Assembly (NCBI GenBank): GCA_011391255.1
Contig: JAABQV010000011.1
Span: 1-64,000 of the forward strand
Reading direction: 5' to 3'
Length of the DNA stretch: 64,000 nucleotides
From: Dechloromonas sp.
Lineage (GTDB): Bacteria > Pseudomonadota > Gammaproteobacteria > Burkholderiales > Rhodocyclaceae
The notes under the pieces were generated by a model. The model was not told where the DNA came from. It searched no databases and was given only the letters and a program-made list of their open reading frames with translations. Positions 27,759-39,323 of this stretch are shown one piece after another (position 1 is the first letter of the stretch; the number at the start of each line of letters is the position of its first letter). Made by a program: the position numbers and the translations under genes.

Positions 27759-28841
27759 ATGATATTCGAGCGTGCCGTCCGGCGCGAGTTTTCCCAAGCA
27801 GCTGCCGGCATCAGTGTCGTCCTGTTGGCAATCCTGATCTCCACGCAGTTGATTCGCCTGCTCAAGGAAGCGGTCGGGGGGAAAATTGCGCCCGAATCAG
27901 TGCTCTCGCTACTTGGATTTGCGGCGCTGAATGCGATGCCCGTCGTCATCTCGCTGACCCTGTTTGTTGCCATCTTGCTCAGCCTTTCGCGGGCTTATCG
28001 TGATTCCGAGATGGTGGTCTGGTTTTCCAGTGGTTTGCCCTTGACCGCCTGGGTGCGGCCGGTGCTGCAATTTGCGTTGCCAGTTGTGCTGGCGATCGCC
28101 GTCTTGTCTGGATTCCTCTCGCCGTGGGCAAACTTTAACTCTGCAGGTTTCAGGCTGCAAATGTCGGCGCGTAGCGACATTTCACAAATTTCTCCGGGTG
28201 CTTTTCGTGAAGCAAAGCAGGGGCAACGCGTGTTTTTTGTTGAAGCAATGGCTGAGGATGCTAGTGAAGTCGGCAATGTATTTGTGGCATCCATGCAGGA
28301 TGGTCGCCTAGGTGTGGTGATGTCCGATGCCGGACGTGCCGAGGTTGCTCCGAATGGCGATAAATTCGTCGTTCTGGAACGCGGACGGCGTTATGAAGTC
28401 GAGCCCGGCTCACCCGAATTCAGGGTTATCGAGTTCCAGCGCTACAAGCTGCGCACACAGGATGGTGAGTCGCGGCCGGCCGACCGGTCTCCCAACCGGA
28501 TGCCGATGCATGAATTGTTGCAGGATGGCAGTAATCAGGCGCGCGGCGAATTGTTGTGGCGGATCGGGCTACCCATTTCGGCATTGGTGCTCGCGTTGCT
28601 GGCGATCCCCCTTTCTTACGTCAATCCGCGTGCCGGCCGTTCGGCCAACATGTTGATTGCCATACTTATTTATGCTTTGTACAGCAATTTGATGTCGGTC
28701 AGCCAGGCTTGGGTTGCTCAAGGAAAACTTTCTTTCTGGATTGGCATTTGGGCAGTTCATGCCTTGATGCTGTTGCCTCTGGCGCTGCTTTTTTATCGCC
28801 GCATCGCCTTGCGCATGCCGTGGCAATCAAGGGCTGGCTGA
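27759..28841 (+). CDS. lptF: LPS export permease LptF
   Basis: This 360-residue inner-membrane subunit of the LptB2FG transporter extracts lipopolysaccharide from the inner membrane. It has membrane segments in two triplets (about 13-35, 50-75, 98-120 and 275-350) around a periplasmic beta-jellyroll of about 150 residues. MIFERAVRREFSQAAAG at the start and NPRAGRSANM near the end are typical. It is divergent from pepA, and its stop overlaps the lptG start by one base. Confidence 0.95.
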   Translation: MIFERAVRREFSQAAAGISVVLLAILISTQLIRLLKEAVGGKIAPESVLSLLGFAALNAMPVVISLTLFVAILLSLSRAYRDSEMVVWFSSGLPLTAWVRPVLQFALPVVLAIAVLSGFLSPWANFNSAGFRLQMSARSDISQISPGAFREAKQGQRVFFVEAMAEDASEVGNVFVASMQDGRLGVVMSDAGRAEVAPNGDKFVVLERGRRYEVEPGSPEFRVIEFQRYKLRTQDGESRPADRSPNRMPMHELLQDGSNQARGELLWRIGLPISALVLALLAIPLSYVNPRAGRSANMLIAILIYALYSNLMSVSQAWVAQGKLSFWIGIWAVHALMLLPLALLFYRRIALRMPWQSRAG

Positions 28842-29926
28842 TGTTCAAAATGAAGCTCTACCAGCGTTACTTGATGCGCGAGTCTTTCGCTGCAATATTT
28901 CTTGTGCTCGCCGCGTTCTTGGCGCTTTTTGCTTTTTTTGACTTGATCGACGAATTGCGTGCCGTGGGTAAAGCCGGCTATCAGTTCGGCCATGCCTTAT
29001 TGTTTGTGACATTGAGCATTCCGGGAACGGTCTATGAGTTGATTCCGATCGCTGCGCTGATCGGCACCCTCTATGCGCTGACCACGTTGGCGCGTCACTC
29101 CGAACTGACGGTACTTAGGGCTTCGGGCTTGTCGACGCGTGAGTTGTTGATGACGCTATTCCGGGTTGCCGGCCTGCTGGCATTGTTAACTTTGCTGGTC
29201 GGCGAGGTGCTGGTGCCCATTTCCGAGCGTATGGCGCAGGAGCTACGAGCCAAAGCCTTGAGCAAAGTGATTTCCCAAAGCGGCTTTCAGTCCGGTTTGT
29301 GGATCAAGGACGGGCACAGTTTCATCAATATCCGAACCGCTACGCCAGATTTCAGACTCAAGGGCGTTCGTATTTATAAATTCAGTGCTGCTAATGCGCT
29401 CGAATCAGTTACCGATGTTGGCGAGGCAGAATATCAGCCGCCAGAGCACTGGCGCTTGACGGGCGTCGTGCGGACCATACTGGATGGCGACACCTCGCGC
29501 GTTGAGCGGGTGGATAGCGAGGAATGGCGATCAGCGATTAACCCGGATTTGCTTTCCGTCTTGATGGTCGCGCCGGAGCGCATGTCCTTGCTGGGTCTCC
29601 TTAGTTATACAGAACACCTGAATGACAATCACCAGAAATCTGAGCGGTATGAAGTTGCTGTCTGGAAAAAATTAATTTACCCGCTGGCGACACTTGTCAT
29701 GGTCGCACTGGCCTTGCCCTTTGGCTACTCCCATAACCGGATGGGTGGCGCCAGTCTGAAACTATTCGCCGGCGTCATGCTGGGGATTCTCTTTTACATG
29801 CTTAACGGGTTGTTTTCGAATCTCGGTGCGATCAATTCCTGGCCGCCCTTTGCCAGTGCCGCAGCTCCCTCAGCGATGTTCCTGCTAGTCGCGATGGGCA
29901 TGCTCTGGTGGGTCGAGCGGCGCTGA
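28841..29926 (+). CDS. lptG: LPS export permease LptG
   Basis: This 361-residue partner of LptF has the same layout: N-terminal helices (about 17-38, 60-85 and 100-120), a periplasmic jellyroll (about 130-265) and three C-terminal helices. ATG 28841 overlaps the lptF stop; an ATG at 28850 (MKLYQRYLMRES) is an equally good start by family pattern. A longer frame from 28556 is an overlap artefact inside lptF. LptF-LptG overlap implies equal synthesis. Confidence 0.94.
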   Translation: MFKMKLYQRYLMRESFAAIFLVLAAFLALFAFFDLIDELRAVGKAGYQFGHALLFVTLSIPGTVYELIPIAALIGTLYALTTLARHSELTVLRASGLSTRELLMTLFRVAGLLALLTLLVGEVLVPISERMAQELRAKALSKVISQSGFQSGLWIKDGHSFINIRTATPDFRLKGVRIYKFSAANALESVTDVGEAEYQPPEHWRLTGVVRTILDGDTSRVERVDSEEWRSAINPDLLSVLMVAPERMSLLGLLSYTEHLNDNHQKSERYEVAVWKKLIYPLATLVMVALALPFGYSHNRMGGASLKLFAGVMLGILFYMLNGLFSNLGAINSWPPFASAAAPSAMFLLVAMGMLWWVERR

Positions 29927-29927
29927 T

Positions 29928-30359
29928 TCAGGCTTCGCTTGAAATTATCCGGCTGCCGGCAATGCGGTCATGTAAAAATTGCTTGTCCTTGTCGACCAGC
30001 GCCCAGAGTAGCCCGATGCCAAAAAACAGGATGCTCGGCCAGGCAGCCAGGTAGCGAAAAATGGCTTGCGTCGGGCGCATCAGCCGGCCATCCTCATTAA
30101 CGAGGCGCAATTTCCAGGTTTTCATCGGCAGGGTTTGCCCGGTTTGCAGCCAGAACCAGACAAAATAAATCAGCAGCAACCAGAAGATATGGAACATCAG
30201 CATCTTTGAGTTGATAGGGGGGATGCCCCACTGATTCAGGAAGCCGGCGAGAAATGCTTGTGGCAGCAAGAAGCCGATCAGCAAAATTGAAAATACCACC
30301 AGGCTTTCGTAAAGCAGGCTGGACAAACGGCGGCGGAGACTGGCGAGTTCTTTGGGCAT
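29928..30359 (-). CDS. RDD family membrane protein
   Basis: This 143-residue inner-membrane protein has about three hydrophobic segments (20-40, 52-70 and 105-125). The RDD family name residues appear as an Arg near the start (LRRRLSSLLYESL) and Asp near the end (DRIAGSRII). Function is unknown in general; some members affect ion transport. It converges on lptG with one base between stops. It lies 112 bases downstream of the sigma-factor gene. Confidence 0.82.
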   Translation of the reverse strand: MPKELASLRRRLSSLLYESLVVFSILLIGFLLPQAFLAGFLNQWGIPPINSKMLMFHIFWLLLIYFVWFWLQTGQTLPMKTWKLRLVNEDGRLMRPTQAIFRYLAAWPSILFFGIGLLWALVDKDKQFLHDRIAGSRIISSEA

Positions 30360-30471
30360 CAGAGTTTGGCTAATCGAAAGATCGGGTACGAATTATCTCA
30401 GCCCCCATTTTGGTTTGTTGCGGTCAACCCTGTTTTTGCCCATAAATTCTTCCACCGGGTTGGGGCTGGCC

Positions 30472-31035
30472 TCACAACTTGATTCCTCTCGCCGATAACG
30501 CTGAAGCTAAAGCGTGCGTGGCGCGCGAACAGTGCGTCTTGACGCTGCCCTCGGAGCAGCCCATGGCGGCAGCCGTTTCCGCAACATCCATGTCCTCCCA
30601 GTAGCGCATCAGGAAAGCTTCGCGCTGGCGTGCCGGCAGGTTCTTGATTTCTTCGTCGATGATGTTCAGGGTTTGCGCCTGCACCAGCTGGCTCTCAGGC
30701 GTTCGGGTGCCGCCGGCATCTTCGTCGGCGGCCAGGGTTTCGAGTGGGTCGCTGTCTTCGTCGTCGTCCGGAGCAAAAGCCGAGAGCAGCGTCGTCCACA
30801 TTGAGCGAACTTTGCTGCGCCGGTAGAAGTCGCGGATAGTATTTTGCAGAATGCGCTGAAACAGCATCGGAAACTCTTCCGCCGGCCGGTCACCGTATTT
30901 TTCAGCCAGCTTGAGCATGCTGTCCTGAACGATGTCCAAAGCCGACTCTTCTTCTCGCACAGCGAACATCGCCTGTTTGAAGGCGCGGCGCTCGACTGAT
31001 TCCAGAAAGTCCGAAAGTTCGCGGGATGAAGCCAG
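30472..31035 (-). CDS. ECF-type RNA polymerase sigma factor, probable CTG start
   Basis: This sigma-70 family protein is about 187 residues long from CTG 31035. Region 2 is seen as ESALDIVQDSMLKLAEKY and LQNTIRDFYRRSKVRSMW. Region 4 is LPARQREAFLMRYWEDMDVAETAAAMGCSEGSVKTH. The first ATG (30969, 165 residues) would cut off the upstream residues RELSDFLESVERRAFKQA, which read as genuine region 2.1. No ATG, GTG or TTG lies upstream in frame before the stop at 31108-31110. CTG 31035 has AGGAAG at 31042-31047, six bases away. No anti-sigma gene is adjacent. The function is unknown. Confidence 0.82.
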   Translation of the reverse strand: MASSRELSDFLESVERRAFKQAMFAVREEESALDIVQDSMLKLAEKYGDRPAEEFPMLFQRILQNTIRDFYRRSKVRSMWTTLLSAFAPDDDEDSDPLETLAADEDAGGTRTPESQLVQAQTLNIIDEEIKNLPARQREAFLMRYWEDMDVAETAAAMGCSEGSVKTHCSRATHALASALSARGIKL

Positions 31036-31152
31036 GGATTTCTTCCTGTAAAAACCATGGGAGGCGAAGGGGATACCATCATACCTTGACCGAACAAGGG
31101 CGGTCGATTAATGTTACGTCCTTTTAAGCAACAGCTTTTTTTGGGCTCAACG

Positions 31153-32853
31153 ATGATGATCAGCGGTGCAGAAATTGTAGTCAGGTGCCTGCAGGAAGAA
31201 AAGGTTGACTGTGTGTTTGGCTACCCGGGTGGGTCGGTTTTACACATTTACGATGCGCTTTTCAAGCAGGATCAGATAAAGCATGTGCTGGTTCGCCACG
31301 AACAGGCAGCCGTTCATGCAGCAGATGCCTTCTCGCGCTCGTCGCAGAGGGTCGGCGTCGCCTTGGTTACCTCCGGGCCAGGCGTGACTAATACGGTCAC
31401 CGGTATTGCTACGGCCTATATGGACTCGATTCCGATGGTCGTTTTGACCGGCCAGGTTCCGACGTTTTATATCGGCCAGGATGCCTTCCAGGAGTGCGAC
31501 ACGGTCGGCATTACCCGTCCTTGCGTCAAGCACAACTTTCTGGTCAAGGACGTCAAAGATCTGGCGATGACCATCAAGAAGGCCTTCCACATTGCTTCTA
31601 CCGGCCGTCCAGGCCCGGTTGTCGTCGATATCCCCAAAGATATTACGGCGCAGATGTGCGAGTTTGAGTATCCGAAATCGATCCAGATGCGCTCCTACAA
31701 CCCGGTGGTCAAAGGCCATCTGGGGCAGATCAAAAAGGCGGTGCAGATTCTTAAAGAGGCAAAACGCCCGATTATTTACGCGGGTGGTGGCGTTATCCTG
31801 TCCGACGCTGCACAAAAGTTGACTGAACTGGCGCACAAGCTCAAGTTTCCGGTGACCAATACTCTTATGGGCTTGGGTGGTTATCCGGCGACCGATAAGC
31901 AGTTCCTCGGCATGCTGGGCATGCATGGCACCTTCGAGGCCAACAATGCCATGCATTACGCGGACGTGATTCTCGCCGTCGGCGCCCGTTTTGATGATCG
32001 TGTAATTGGCAATCCCGATCACTTCGGTGAAGAAAAGCGTCGCGTTATCCATATCGACATCGATCCTTCCTCGATCTCCAAGCGGGTCAAGGTCGATGTG
32101 CCTATCGTTGGCAACGTCGGTGACGTCATTGACGAGCTCTTGAAGCTGATGGACAGCGACTTTAAAACCGATCCTGATGTGGATAACTGGTGGAAGCAGA
32201 TTGACGAGTGGCGCAGCCGTGATTCACTGCGCTACAAGCAGGCCGAGCACATCATGCCGCAGTACGTCATGGAAAAGCTTTACGAAGTGACCAATGGCGA
32301 AGCCTTCATTACTTCTGATGTTGGCCAGCACCAGATGTTTGCCGCGCAGTATTACAAGTTTGACAAGCCGCGGCGCTGGATTAATTCCGGTGGTCTCGGC
32401 ACCATGGGCGTTGGTTTGCCCTACGGCATGGGTGTTCTGATGGCAAATCCTGATGCGCAGGTTGCCTGCGTGACCGGCGAGGGTTCGATCCAGATGTGTA
32501 TTCAGGAGTTGTCGACCTGCAAGCAATATGGATTCCCGATCAAGATCATCAACCTGAACAACGGCATGCTCGGCATGGTTCGCCAGTGGCAGGAAATGTT
32601 CTACTCCAAGCGCTACTCGCAGTCTTACGTCACTTCACTGCCCGATTTCGTTAAGCTGGCCGAGGCCTATGGCCATGTTGGCATGAAGATTGAGCGGATC
32701 GAAGATGTAGAGCCAGCGCTGCGCAAGGCATTTACCGAGCACAAGAATGATCTGGTTTTCATGGATTTTATTATCGACCCGGTTGCCAACGTTTTCCCGA
32801 TGGTTTCAGCAGGCAAGGGCTTGACCGAAATGATCCTGGCTGAAGACCTATGA
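31153..32853 (+). CDS. ilvB: Acetolactate synthase large subunit IlvB/IlvI
   Basis: This 566-residue ThDP- and FAD-dependent enzyme makes acetolactate or acetohydroxybutyrate, the first common step of valine, leucine and isoleucine synthesis. It has the catalytic Glu region FGYPGGSVLHIYDAL, RHEQAAVHAADAFSR, and the C-terminal ThDP motif (GEGSIQMCIQELSTC ... NNGMLGMVRQWQ). I chose ATG 31153 (MMISGAEIVVRCLQEE), the family-like start; an ATG at 31111 would add 14 leader residues. A TTGACC at 31086-31091 with a weak -10 near 31109 may be the promoter. Confidence 0.95.
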   Translation: MMISGAEIVVRCLQEEKVDCVFGYPGGSVLHIYDALFKQDQIKHVLVRHEQAAVHAADAFSRSSQRVGVALVTSGPGVTNTVTGIATAYMDSIPMVVLTGQVPTFYIGQDAFQECDTVGITRPCVKHNFLVKDVKDLAMTIKKAFHIASTGRPGPVVVDIPKDITAQMCEFEYPKSIQMRSYNPVVKGHLGQIKKAVQILKEAKRPIIYAGGGVILSDAAQKLTELAHKLKFPVTNTLMGLGGYPATDKQFLGMLGMHGTFEANNAMHYADVILAVGARFDDRVIGNPDHFGEEKRRVIHIDIDPSSISKRVKVDVPIVGNVGDVIDELLKLMDSDFKTDPDVDNWWKQIDEWRSRDSLRYKQAEHIMPQYVMEKLYEVTNGEAFITSDVGQHQMFAAQYYKFDKPRRWINSGGLGTMGVGLPYGMGVLMANPDAQVACVTGEGSIQMCIQELSTCKQYGFPIKIINLNNGMLGMVRQWQEMFYSKRYSQSYVTSLPDFVKLAEAYGHVGMKIERIEDVEPALRKAFTEHKNDLVFMDFIIDPVANVFPMVSAGKGLTEMILAEDL

Positions 32854-32870
32854 GCGAGGGAGGAAAAGAC

Positions 32871-33362
32871 ATGCGTCACATTATTTCCATCCTGATCGAA
32901 AACGAGTCAGGAGCACTTTCTCGCGTTGCCGGTCTGTTTTCGGCGCGCGGTTACAACATCGAAACGCTGACTGTGGCACCGACGGAAGATCCCTCGCTGT
33001 CACGGATGACTATTCTGACCTGGGGCTCCGACGAGGTGCTCGAGCAAGTCACCAAACAGCTCAACAAGCTGATTGATGTCGTCAAAGTAGTCGATCTCTC
33101 CGAAGCAGCCCACGTCGAACGTGAGTTGATGCTGATCAAGGTTCGTGCCACCGGCAAGGATCGTGAGGAGATGAAGCGGATGGCCGATATTTTCCGTGGC
33201 CGTATCATCGACGTCACGGAATCGACTTATGTCATCGAGTTGACCGGCGCCGGCTCCAAGCTGGACTCGTTTATTGCCGGTATTGATGCCGGACTGATTC
33301 TTGAAACCGTCCGTACCGGGGTTTGTGGCATCGGTCGTGGCGATCGTATTCTTAAAGTTTAA
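32871..33362 (+). CDS. ilvH: Acetolactate synthase small (regulatory) subunit IlvH
   Basis: This 163-residue regulatory subunit activates the large subunit and gives valine feedback control. An N-terminal ACT domain (MRHIISILIENESGALSRVAG and YNIETLTVAPTEDPSLSRMT) is followed by a second ACT-like half (about 80-163). ATG 32871 has a strong GGGAGGA ribosome site 8 bases upstream; a frame from 32850 is not needed. It is 17 bases after ilvB and 24 before ilvC, one operon. Confidence 0.95.
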   Translation: MRHIISILIENESGALSRVAGLFSARGYNIETLTVAPTEDPSLSRMTILTWGSDEVLEQVTKQLNKLIDVVKVVDLSEAAHVERELMLIKVRATGKDREEMKRMADIFRGRIIDVTESTYVIELTGAGSKLDSFIAGIDAGLILETVRTGVCGIGRGDRILKV

Positions 33363-34403
<1,041 letters not shown>

Positions 34404-34448
34404 GACGGCCATAGGCCTGCAAGGTATTTCTACTTTGCTTACGCTTTA

Positions 34449-34483
34449 GGGCGGTGTGGTGATCCGCACCGCCCTTGTTCTTT
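34449..34483 (+). terminator. Intrinsic terminator of ilvBHC
   Basis: An 11-base stem (GGGCGGTGTGG with CCGCACCGCCC, one G-U pair), a 4-base loop TGAT, and TTGTTCTTT follow. It is 46 bases after the ilvC stop and separates ilvBHC from pssA-leuA. Confidence 0.85.
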
Positions 34484-34550
34484 CCGGAATATGCGCTTTT
34501 CTTAATGGGTGTATTCTTTGCCCTCCAAATAAGCGGAGTTGACCTAATCA

Positions 34551-35303
34551 ATGACTGAACTCAAACCCCGCAAAACCCTCTTCAATCCTGGACTCAAGCG
34601 GCGCGGTATTTATATACTGCCGAACTTGTTCACCACTGCGGCTTTGTTTGCCGGTTTCTTTGCCATTGTCCAGGCGATGCAAGGTGACTTTGAGCGCGCT
34701 GCCATGGCAATTTTTATCGCCATGGTGCTTGATGGCTTGGACGGGCGTGTCGCGCGAATGACCAATACCCAGTCAGCTTTTGGTGCTGAATATGACTCGC
34801 TGTCCGATATGGTCAGCTTTGGTGCGGCACCGGCACTGGTTATGTACGAATGGGCTTTGCGTGATCTCGGGCGTCTTGGCTGGGTCGCGGCATTTGTCTA
34901 CTGTGCCTGCGCAGCCTTGCGCTTGGCGCGCTTCAACACGACACTGGAAGTTACGGACAAGCGCTATTTTCAGGGCTTGCCATCTCCGGCGGCAGCAGCG
35001 CTGGTTGCCGGTTGGATTTGGGTGATGATTGTGTCCGGCATCGCCGGTAGCGAGTATCGCTGGTTCTCTTGCGCGATTACCCTGTTGGCCGGTCTGACCA
35101 TGGTTTCCAATATTCGCTATTACAGTTTTAAAGACTTTAATCTGCGCAAGAGCGTTCCTTTCTTTGCGATTGCCGCTATTGCCCTGGGCTTTGCGCTGGT
35201 TTCCATTAGCCCGGAAATGACCCTGTTCGGATTTTTTGTCCTTTACGGTTTGTCGGGCTATGTTCTGGCTGCGCTTGACCTGCTTAAGCGCAAGACGGCT
35301 TGA
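34551..35303 (+). CDS. pssA: CDP-diacylglycerol-serine O-phosphatidyltransferase PssA
   Basis: This 250-residue integral membrane enzyme makes phosphatidylserine, the precursor of phosphatidylethanolamine. The CDP-alcohol phosphotransferase motif DG-x2-AR-x8-G-x3-D-x3-D is read as DGLDGRVARMTNTQSAFGAE followed by YDSLSD (about 61-88). Six to eight hydrophobic segments follow. It lies between ilvC and leuA, a common betaproteobacterial order, and leuA begins 15 bases after its stop. Confidence 0.95.
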   Translation: MTELKPRKTLFNPGLKRRGIYILPNLFTTAALFAGFFAIVQAMQGDFERAAMAIFIAMVLDGLDGRVARMTNTQSAFGAEYDSLSDMVSFGAAPALVMYEWALRDLGRLGWVAAFVYCACAALRLARFNTTLEVTDKRYFQGLPSPAAAALVAGWIWVMIVSGIAGSEYRWFSCAITLLAGLTMVSNIRYYSFKDFNLRKSVPFFAIAAIALGFALVSISPEMTLFGFFVLYGLSGYVLAALDLLKRKTA

Positions 35304-35318
35304 TTGCCTGGAGGCAAT

Positions 35319-36860
35319 ATGAAACAACATCTGGTAATTTTTGATACGACCCTGCGCGACGGCGAGCAAAGTCCCGGCGCCTCGATGACCAAGGAAGAAA
35401 AAGTCCGGGTTGCGCGCCAGCTCGAGAAAATGCGCGTGGACGTTATTGAAGCAGGTTTTGCTGCGGCATCGCCCGGCGATTTCGATGCCATCCATGCGAT
35501 CGCCCAGGTGATCAAGGATTCGACCATCTGCTCGCTGGCGCGGGCCAACGAGAACGATATCCGGCGTTCAGGCGAGGCGATCAAGCCGGCGAAATCCGGC
35601 CGCATTCATACTTTTATCGCCACTTCGCCGATCCACATGGAAAAGAAGCTGCGTATGACGCCCGATCAGGTCGTCGAGCAGGCGGTCAAGGCGATTGCCT
35701 GGGCGCGCGAATATACCGACGATGTCGAATTTTCGGCTGAGGATGCCGGGCGTTCGGAAATTGATTTTCTCTGCCGAATTTTTGACGAGGTGATCAAGGC
35801 CGGCGCGACGACGATCAATGTGCCGGACACGGTCGGCTACAACATCCCTTTCCAGTACGCCGAAACCATGCGCCAGTTGATCGAGCGCGTGCCCAACTCG
35901 GACAAGGTGGTGTGGTCGGTGCACTGCCATAACGACCTCGGGCTGGCCGTCTCCAACTCGCTGGCTGCTGTCCTGGCGGGGGCGCGTCAGGTTGAGTGCA
36001 CGATCAACGGTCTTGGTGAACGTGCCGGCAATGCCTCGCTTGAAGAAATTGTCATGGCGGTGCGCACACGTGCCGATGTGTTTCCAGTCGAAACACGGAT
36101 TGATGCAACACAAATTGTGCCTGCCTCCAAGCTGGTTTCGCAGATTACCGGCTATCCGGTTCAGCCGAACAAGGCGGTGGTTGGCGCCAACGCCTTTGCC
36201 CATGAGTCGGGAATTCATCAGGATGGCGTGCTGAAGCACCGTGAAACCTATGAAATCATGCGCGCCCAGGATGTCGGCTGGACGCAAAACAAGCTGGTGC
36301 TGGGCAAGCATTCCGGGCGCAACGCCTTCAAGAGTCGCTTACTCGAACTGGGTATCGAGCTTGATAGTGACGAATCCCTGAACGCGGCTTTTACCCGCTT
36401 CAAGGAACTGGCTGACCGCAAGCACGAGATTTTCGATGAAGACCTTCATGCCCTGGTTTCTGACGAATTGGTGACGCCCGAGCATGAGCATTACAAATTG
36501 GTCTATTCCTACGTCTGTTCAGAAACGGGTGAGATGCCACACGCCAAGGTGATCCTGAATGTTGGCGGGGTTGAACTCAAAGGTGAGGCCGGTGGTGGTG
36601 GCCCGGTCGATGCAACTTACAAGGCGATTGAAAGTATCGTCGCCAGTGGTGCCGAGCTGCAGCTTTATTCGGTCAATGCGATTACTACCGGCACCGATGC
36701 GCAGGGCGAGGTGACAACGCGGCTTGCGCGTGGCGGGCGTATTGTGAATGGCAATGGGGCAGATACCGATATCGTGATTGCGTCAGCGCGCTCGTATTTA
36801 AATGCGCTGAACAAGTTGCACGTCAGTTCTGACAAGGTCAGGGCCCAGGGCGACGTCTGA
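35319..36860 (+). CDS. leuA: 2-isopropylmalate synthase LeuA
   Basis: This 513-residue enzyme condenses acetyl-CoA with 2-ketoisovalerate, the committed leucine step. The N-terminal TIM barrel carries [14 protein letters not shown], the metal ligands of [15 protein letters not shown] and [13 protein letters not shown]. The C-terminal regulatory domain (about 390-513) holds the leucine feedback site. ATG 35319 follows GGAGG at 35309-35313; the longer TTG frame at 35304 is not needed. A bidirectional terminator follows. Confidence 0.96.
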   Translation: MKQHLVIFDTTLRDGEQSPGASMTKEEKVRVARQLEKMRVDVIEAGFAAASPGDFDAIHAIAQVIKDSTICSLARANENDIRRSGEAIKPAKSGRIHTFIATSPIHMEKKLRMTPDQVVEQAVKAIAWAREYTDDVEFSAEDAGRSEIDFLCRIFDEVIKAGATTINVPDTVGYNIPFQYAETMRQLIERVPNSDKVVWSVHCHNDLGLAVSNSLAAVLAGARQVECTINGLGERAGNASLEEIVMAVRTRADVFPVETRIDATQIVPASKLVSQITGYPVQPNKAVVGANAFAHESGIHQDGVLKHRETYEIMRAQDVGWTQNKLVLGKHSGRNAFKSRLLELGIELDSDESLNAAFTRFKELADRKHEIFDEDLHALVSDELVTPEHEHYKLVYSYVCSETGEMPHAKVILNVGGVELKGEAGGGGPVDATYKAIESIVASGAELQLYSVNAITTGTDAQGEVTTRLARGGRIVNGNGADTDIVIASARSYLNALNKLHVSSDKVRAQGDV

Positions 36861-36888
36861 GTGTAGCTACCAACCGGCAAAAAGGCCG

Positions 36889-37976
<1,088 letters not shown>

Positions 37977-37984
37977 CTATCCCT

Positions 37985-38734
37985 ATGCGCAAAAAATTTG
38001 TTGCCGGTAACTGGAAAATGCACGGAAGCTTCCAAAAGAATGCGGCCCTGCTCGATTCCTTGAAGGCTCAGTCAGAGAATTTGGCGTGCGAAGTTGCAGT
38101 GTGTGTTCCCTATCCCTATCTGGCGCAAGTCCAGGCTTTGGTTGAAGGCTCAAGGATTGCTTTGGGTGCACAAAATTTGAGTGAGCACGCCTCTGGCGCT
38201 TTCACTGGCGAGGTTTCCGCCGCCATGCTTGGCGAGTTTGCCTGTCGTTATGTTCTGGTGGGGCATTCGGAGCGTCGGACGATTTATGGCGAGAGCGATG
38301 CGGTAGTGGCAGAGAAATTTGCGGCTGCACTCGCCAGCGGTCTGGTACCTGTGCTCTGCGTCGGTGAAAAATTGGATGAGCGTGAGGGTGGTCTGACCGA
38401 TCAGGTGGTTTCTCGTCAGATGGCGGCGGTACTCGAGCGCGTTGGTGTCGCGGCGTTTGCCAAGGCGGTAGTAGCCTACGAGCCGGTTTGGGCGATTGGT
38501 ACGGGGATGACGGCGTCGCCGGCCCAGGCGCAAGATGTTCATATGGCGATTCGCGCTCAGGTTGCGGCGCTGGATGCCGGCGTAGCAAGTGGTTTGCAGA
38601 TTCTGTATGGCGGCAGTGTGAAGCCGCAGAATGCGAAAGAATTGTTTTCGCAGGCTGATATTGATGGCGGCTTGATTGGTGGCGCAGCGTTGGTTGCGGA
38701 TGATTTCCTGGCTATCTGCCAGGCTGCGGTTTAA
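37985..38734 (+). CDS. tpiA: Triosephosphate isomerase TpiA
   Basis: This 249-residue glycolytic TIM barrel interconverts glyceraldehyde-3-phosphate and dihydroxyacetone phosphate. Catalytic residues are Lys in AGNWKMHG (about 7-14), His in GHSERR and Glu in VAYEPVWAIGTG, with the phosphate-binding ILYGGSV. ATG 37985 (MRKKFVAGNWKM) is the natural start; a much longer frame from 37556 is an artefact opposite wrbA. It leads the conserved tpiA-secG-tRNA-Leu-nuo run. Confidence 0.96.
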   Translation: MRKKFVAGNWKMHGSFQKNAALLDSLKAQSENLACEVAVCVPYPYLAQVQALVEGSRIALGAQNLSEHASGAFTGEVSAAMLGEFACRYVLVGHSERRTIYGESDAVVAEKFAAALASGLVPVLCVGEKLDEREGGLTDQVVSRQMAAVLERVGVAAFAKAVVAYEPVWAIGTGMTASPAQAQDVHMAIRAQVAALDAGVASGLQILYGGSVKPQNAKELFSQADIDGGLIGGAALVADDFLAICQAAV

Positions 38735-38746
38735 TAGGCGGTAAAA

Positions 38747-39118
38747 ATGAACTGGGTTTTCTCTCTTTTGCTAACCATTCATATTCTGGTGGCAATCGCA
38801 ATTATTGGTCTTGTTCTGATGCAGCACGGTAAAGGTGCTGATATGGGCGCTGCTTTTGGTAGTGGTGCCTCGGGCAGTCTGTTCGGTTCGTCGGGTTCTG
38901 CGAATTTTCTCAGCCGGATGACTGGTGGTTTGGCCGCCGTCTTCTTCATTACCAGTTTGTCTTTGGCATATGTTGCATCAAGCAAGCCAAAAACGACTGG
39001 CAGTGTGATGCAGGAAGCGGTAGAATCCAAGACTGTTACGCCAGCGACGTCTTCCGGAGTTGAGGCTCCATTAGCGCCCGCTGATCAAGGTTCGAAAGCA
39101 AAAGAAATACCTAAATAA
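38747..39118 (+). CDS. secG: Preprotein translocase subunit SecG
   Basis: This is a 123-residue inner-membrane subunit of the SecYEG channel. It has two membrane helices (about 3-25 and 55-75) with the typical LMQHGKGADMGAAFGSGASGS loop between them. The C-terminal tail is low-complexity (Ala, Pro, Lys). It is 12 bases after tpiA. tRNA-Leu and nuoA follow, the same order as the secG-leuU region of E. coli. Confidence 0.94.
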   Translation: MNWVFSLLLTIHILVAIAIIGLVLMQHGKGADMGAAFGSGASGSLFGSSGSANFLSRMTGGLAAVFFITSLSLAYVASSKPKTTGSVMQEAVESKTVTPATSSGVEAPLAPADQGSKAKEIPK

Positions 39119-39172
39119 ACGCAAGTTGAGTCAAGTGGCAGTATCCCTCGTCATTTGAGTCAAAAAATTAGT

Positions 39173-39257
39173 GCCGACGTGGTGAAATTGGTAGACACGC
39201 TATCTTGAGGGGGTAGTGGCGCAAGCTGTGCGAGTTCGAGTCTCGCCGTCGGCACCA
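39173..39257 (+). tRNA. tRNA-Leu (GAG anticodon)
   Basis: This 85-base tRNA has an acceptor stem GCCGACG/CGTCGGC, an anticodon stem CTATC/GGTAG with loop TTGAGGG (anticodon GAG, reading CUC/CUU), a long variable arm typical of Leu tRNAs, TTCGAGTC in the T arm, and an encoded CCA (39255-39257). It sits between secG and nuoA, as does leuU next to secG in E. coli. Confidence 0.95.
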
Positions 39258-39323
39258 AAAAAAGCGGGTAGTGACCCTTTGGGTTGTTACACCTAATAAG
39301 ATTTTGAAAATTGGCGGCGGGTC

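Noticed and set aside
28556-28840. N-terminal extension of lptG into lptF.
   Set aside because: The extension is out of frame with lptF and the LptG family begins near 28841-28850.
34551-36860. pssA inside the ilv-leu block as a possible foreign insertion.
   Set aside because: The ilvC-pssA-leuA order is a recurring betaproteobacterial arrangement and base composition looks the same as the neighbours.
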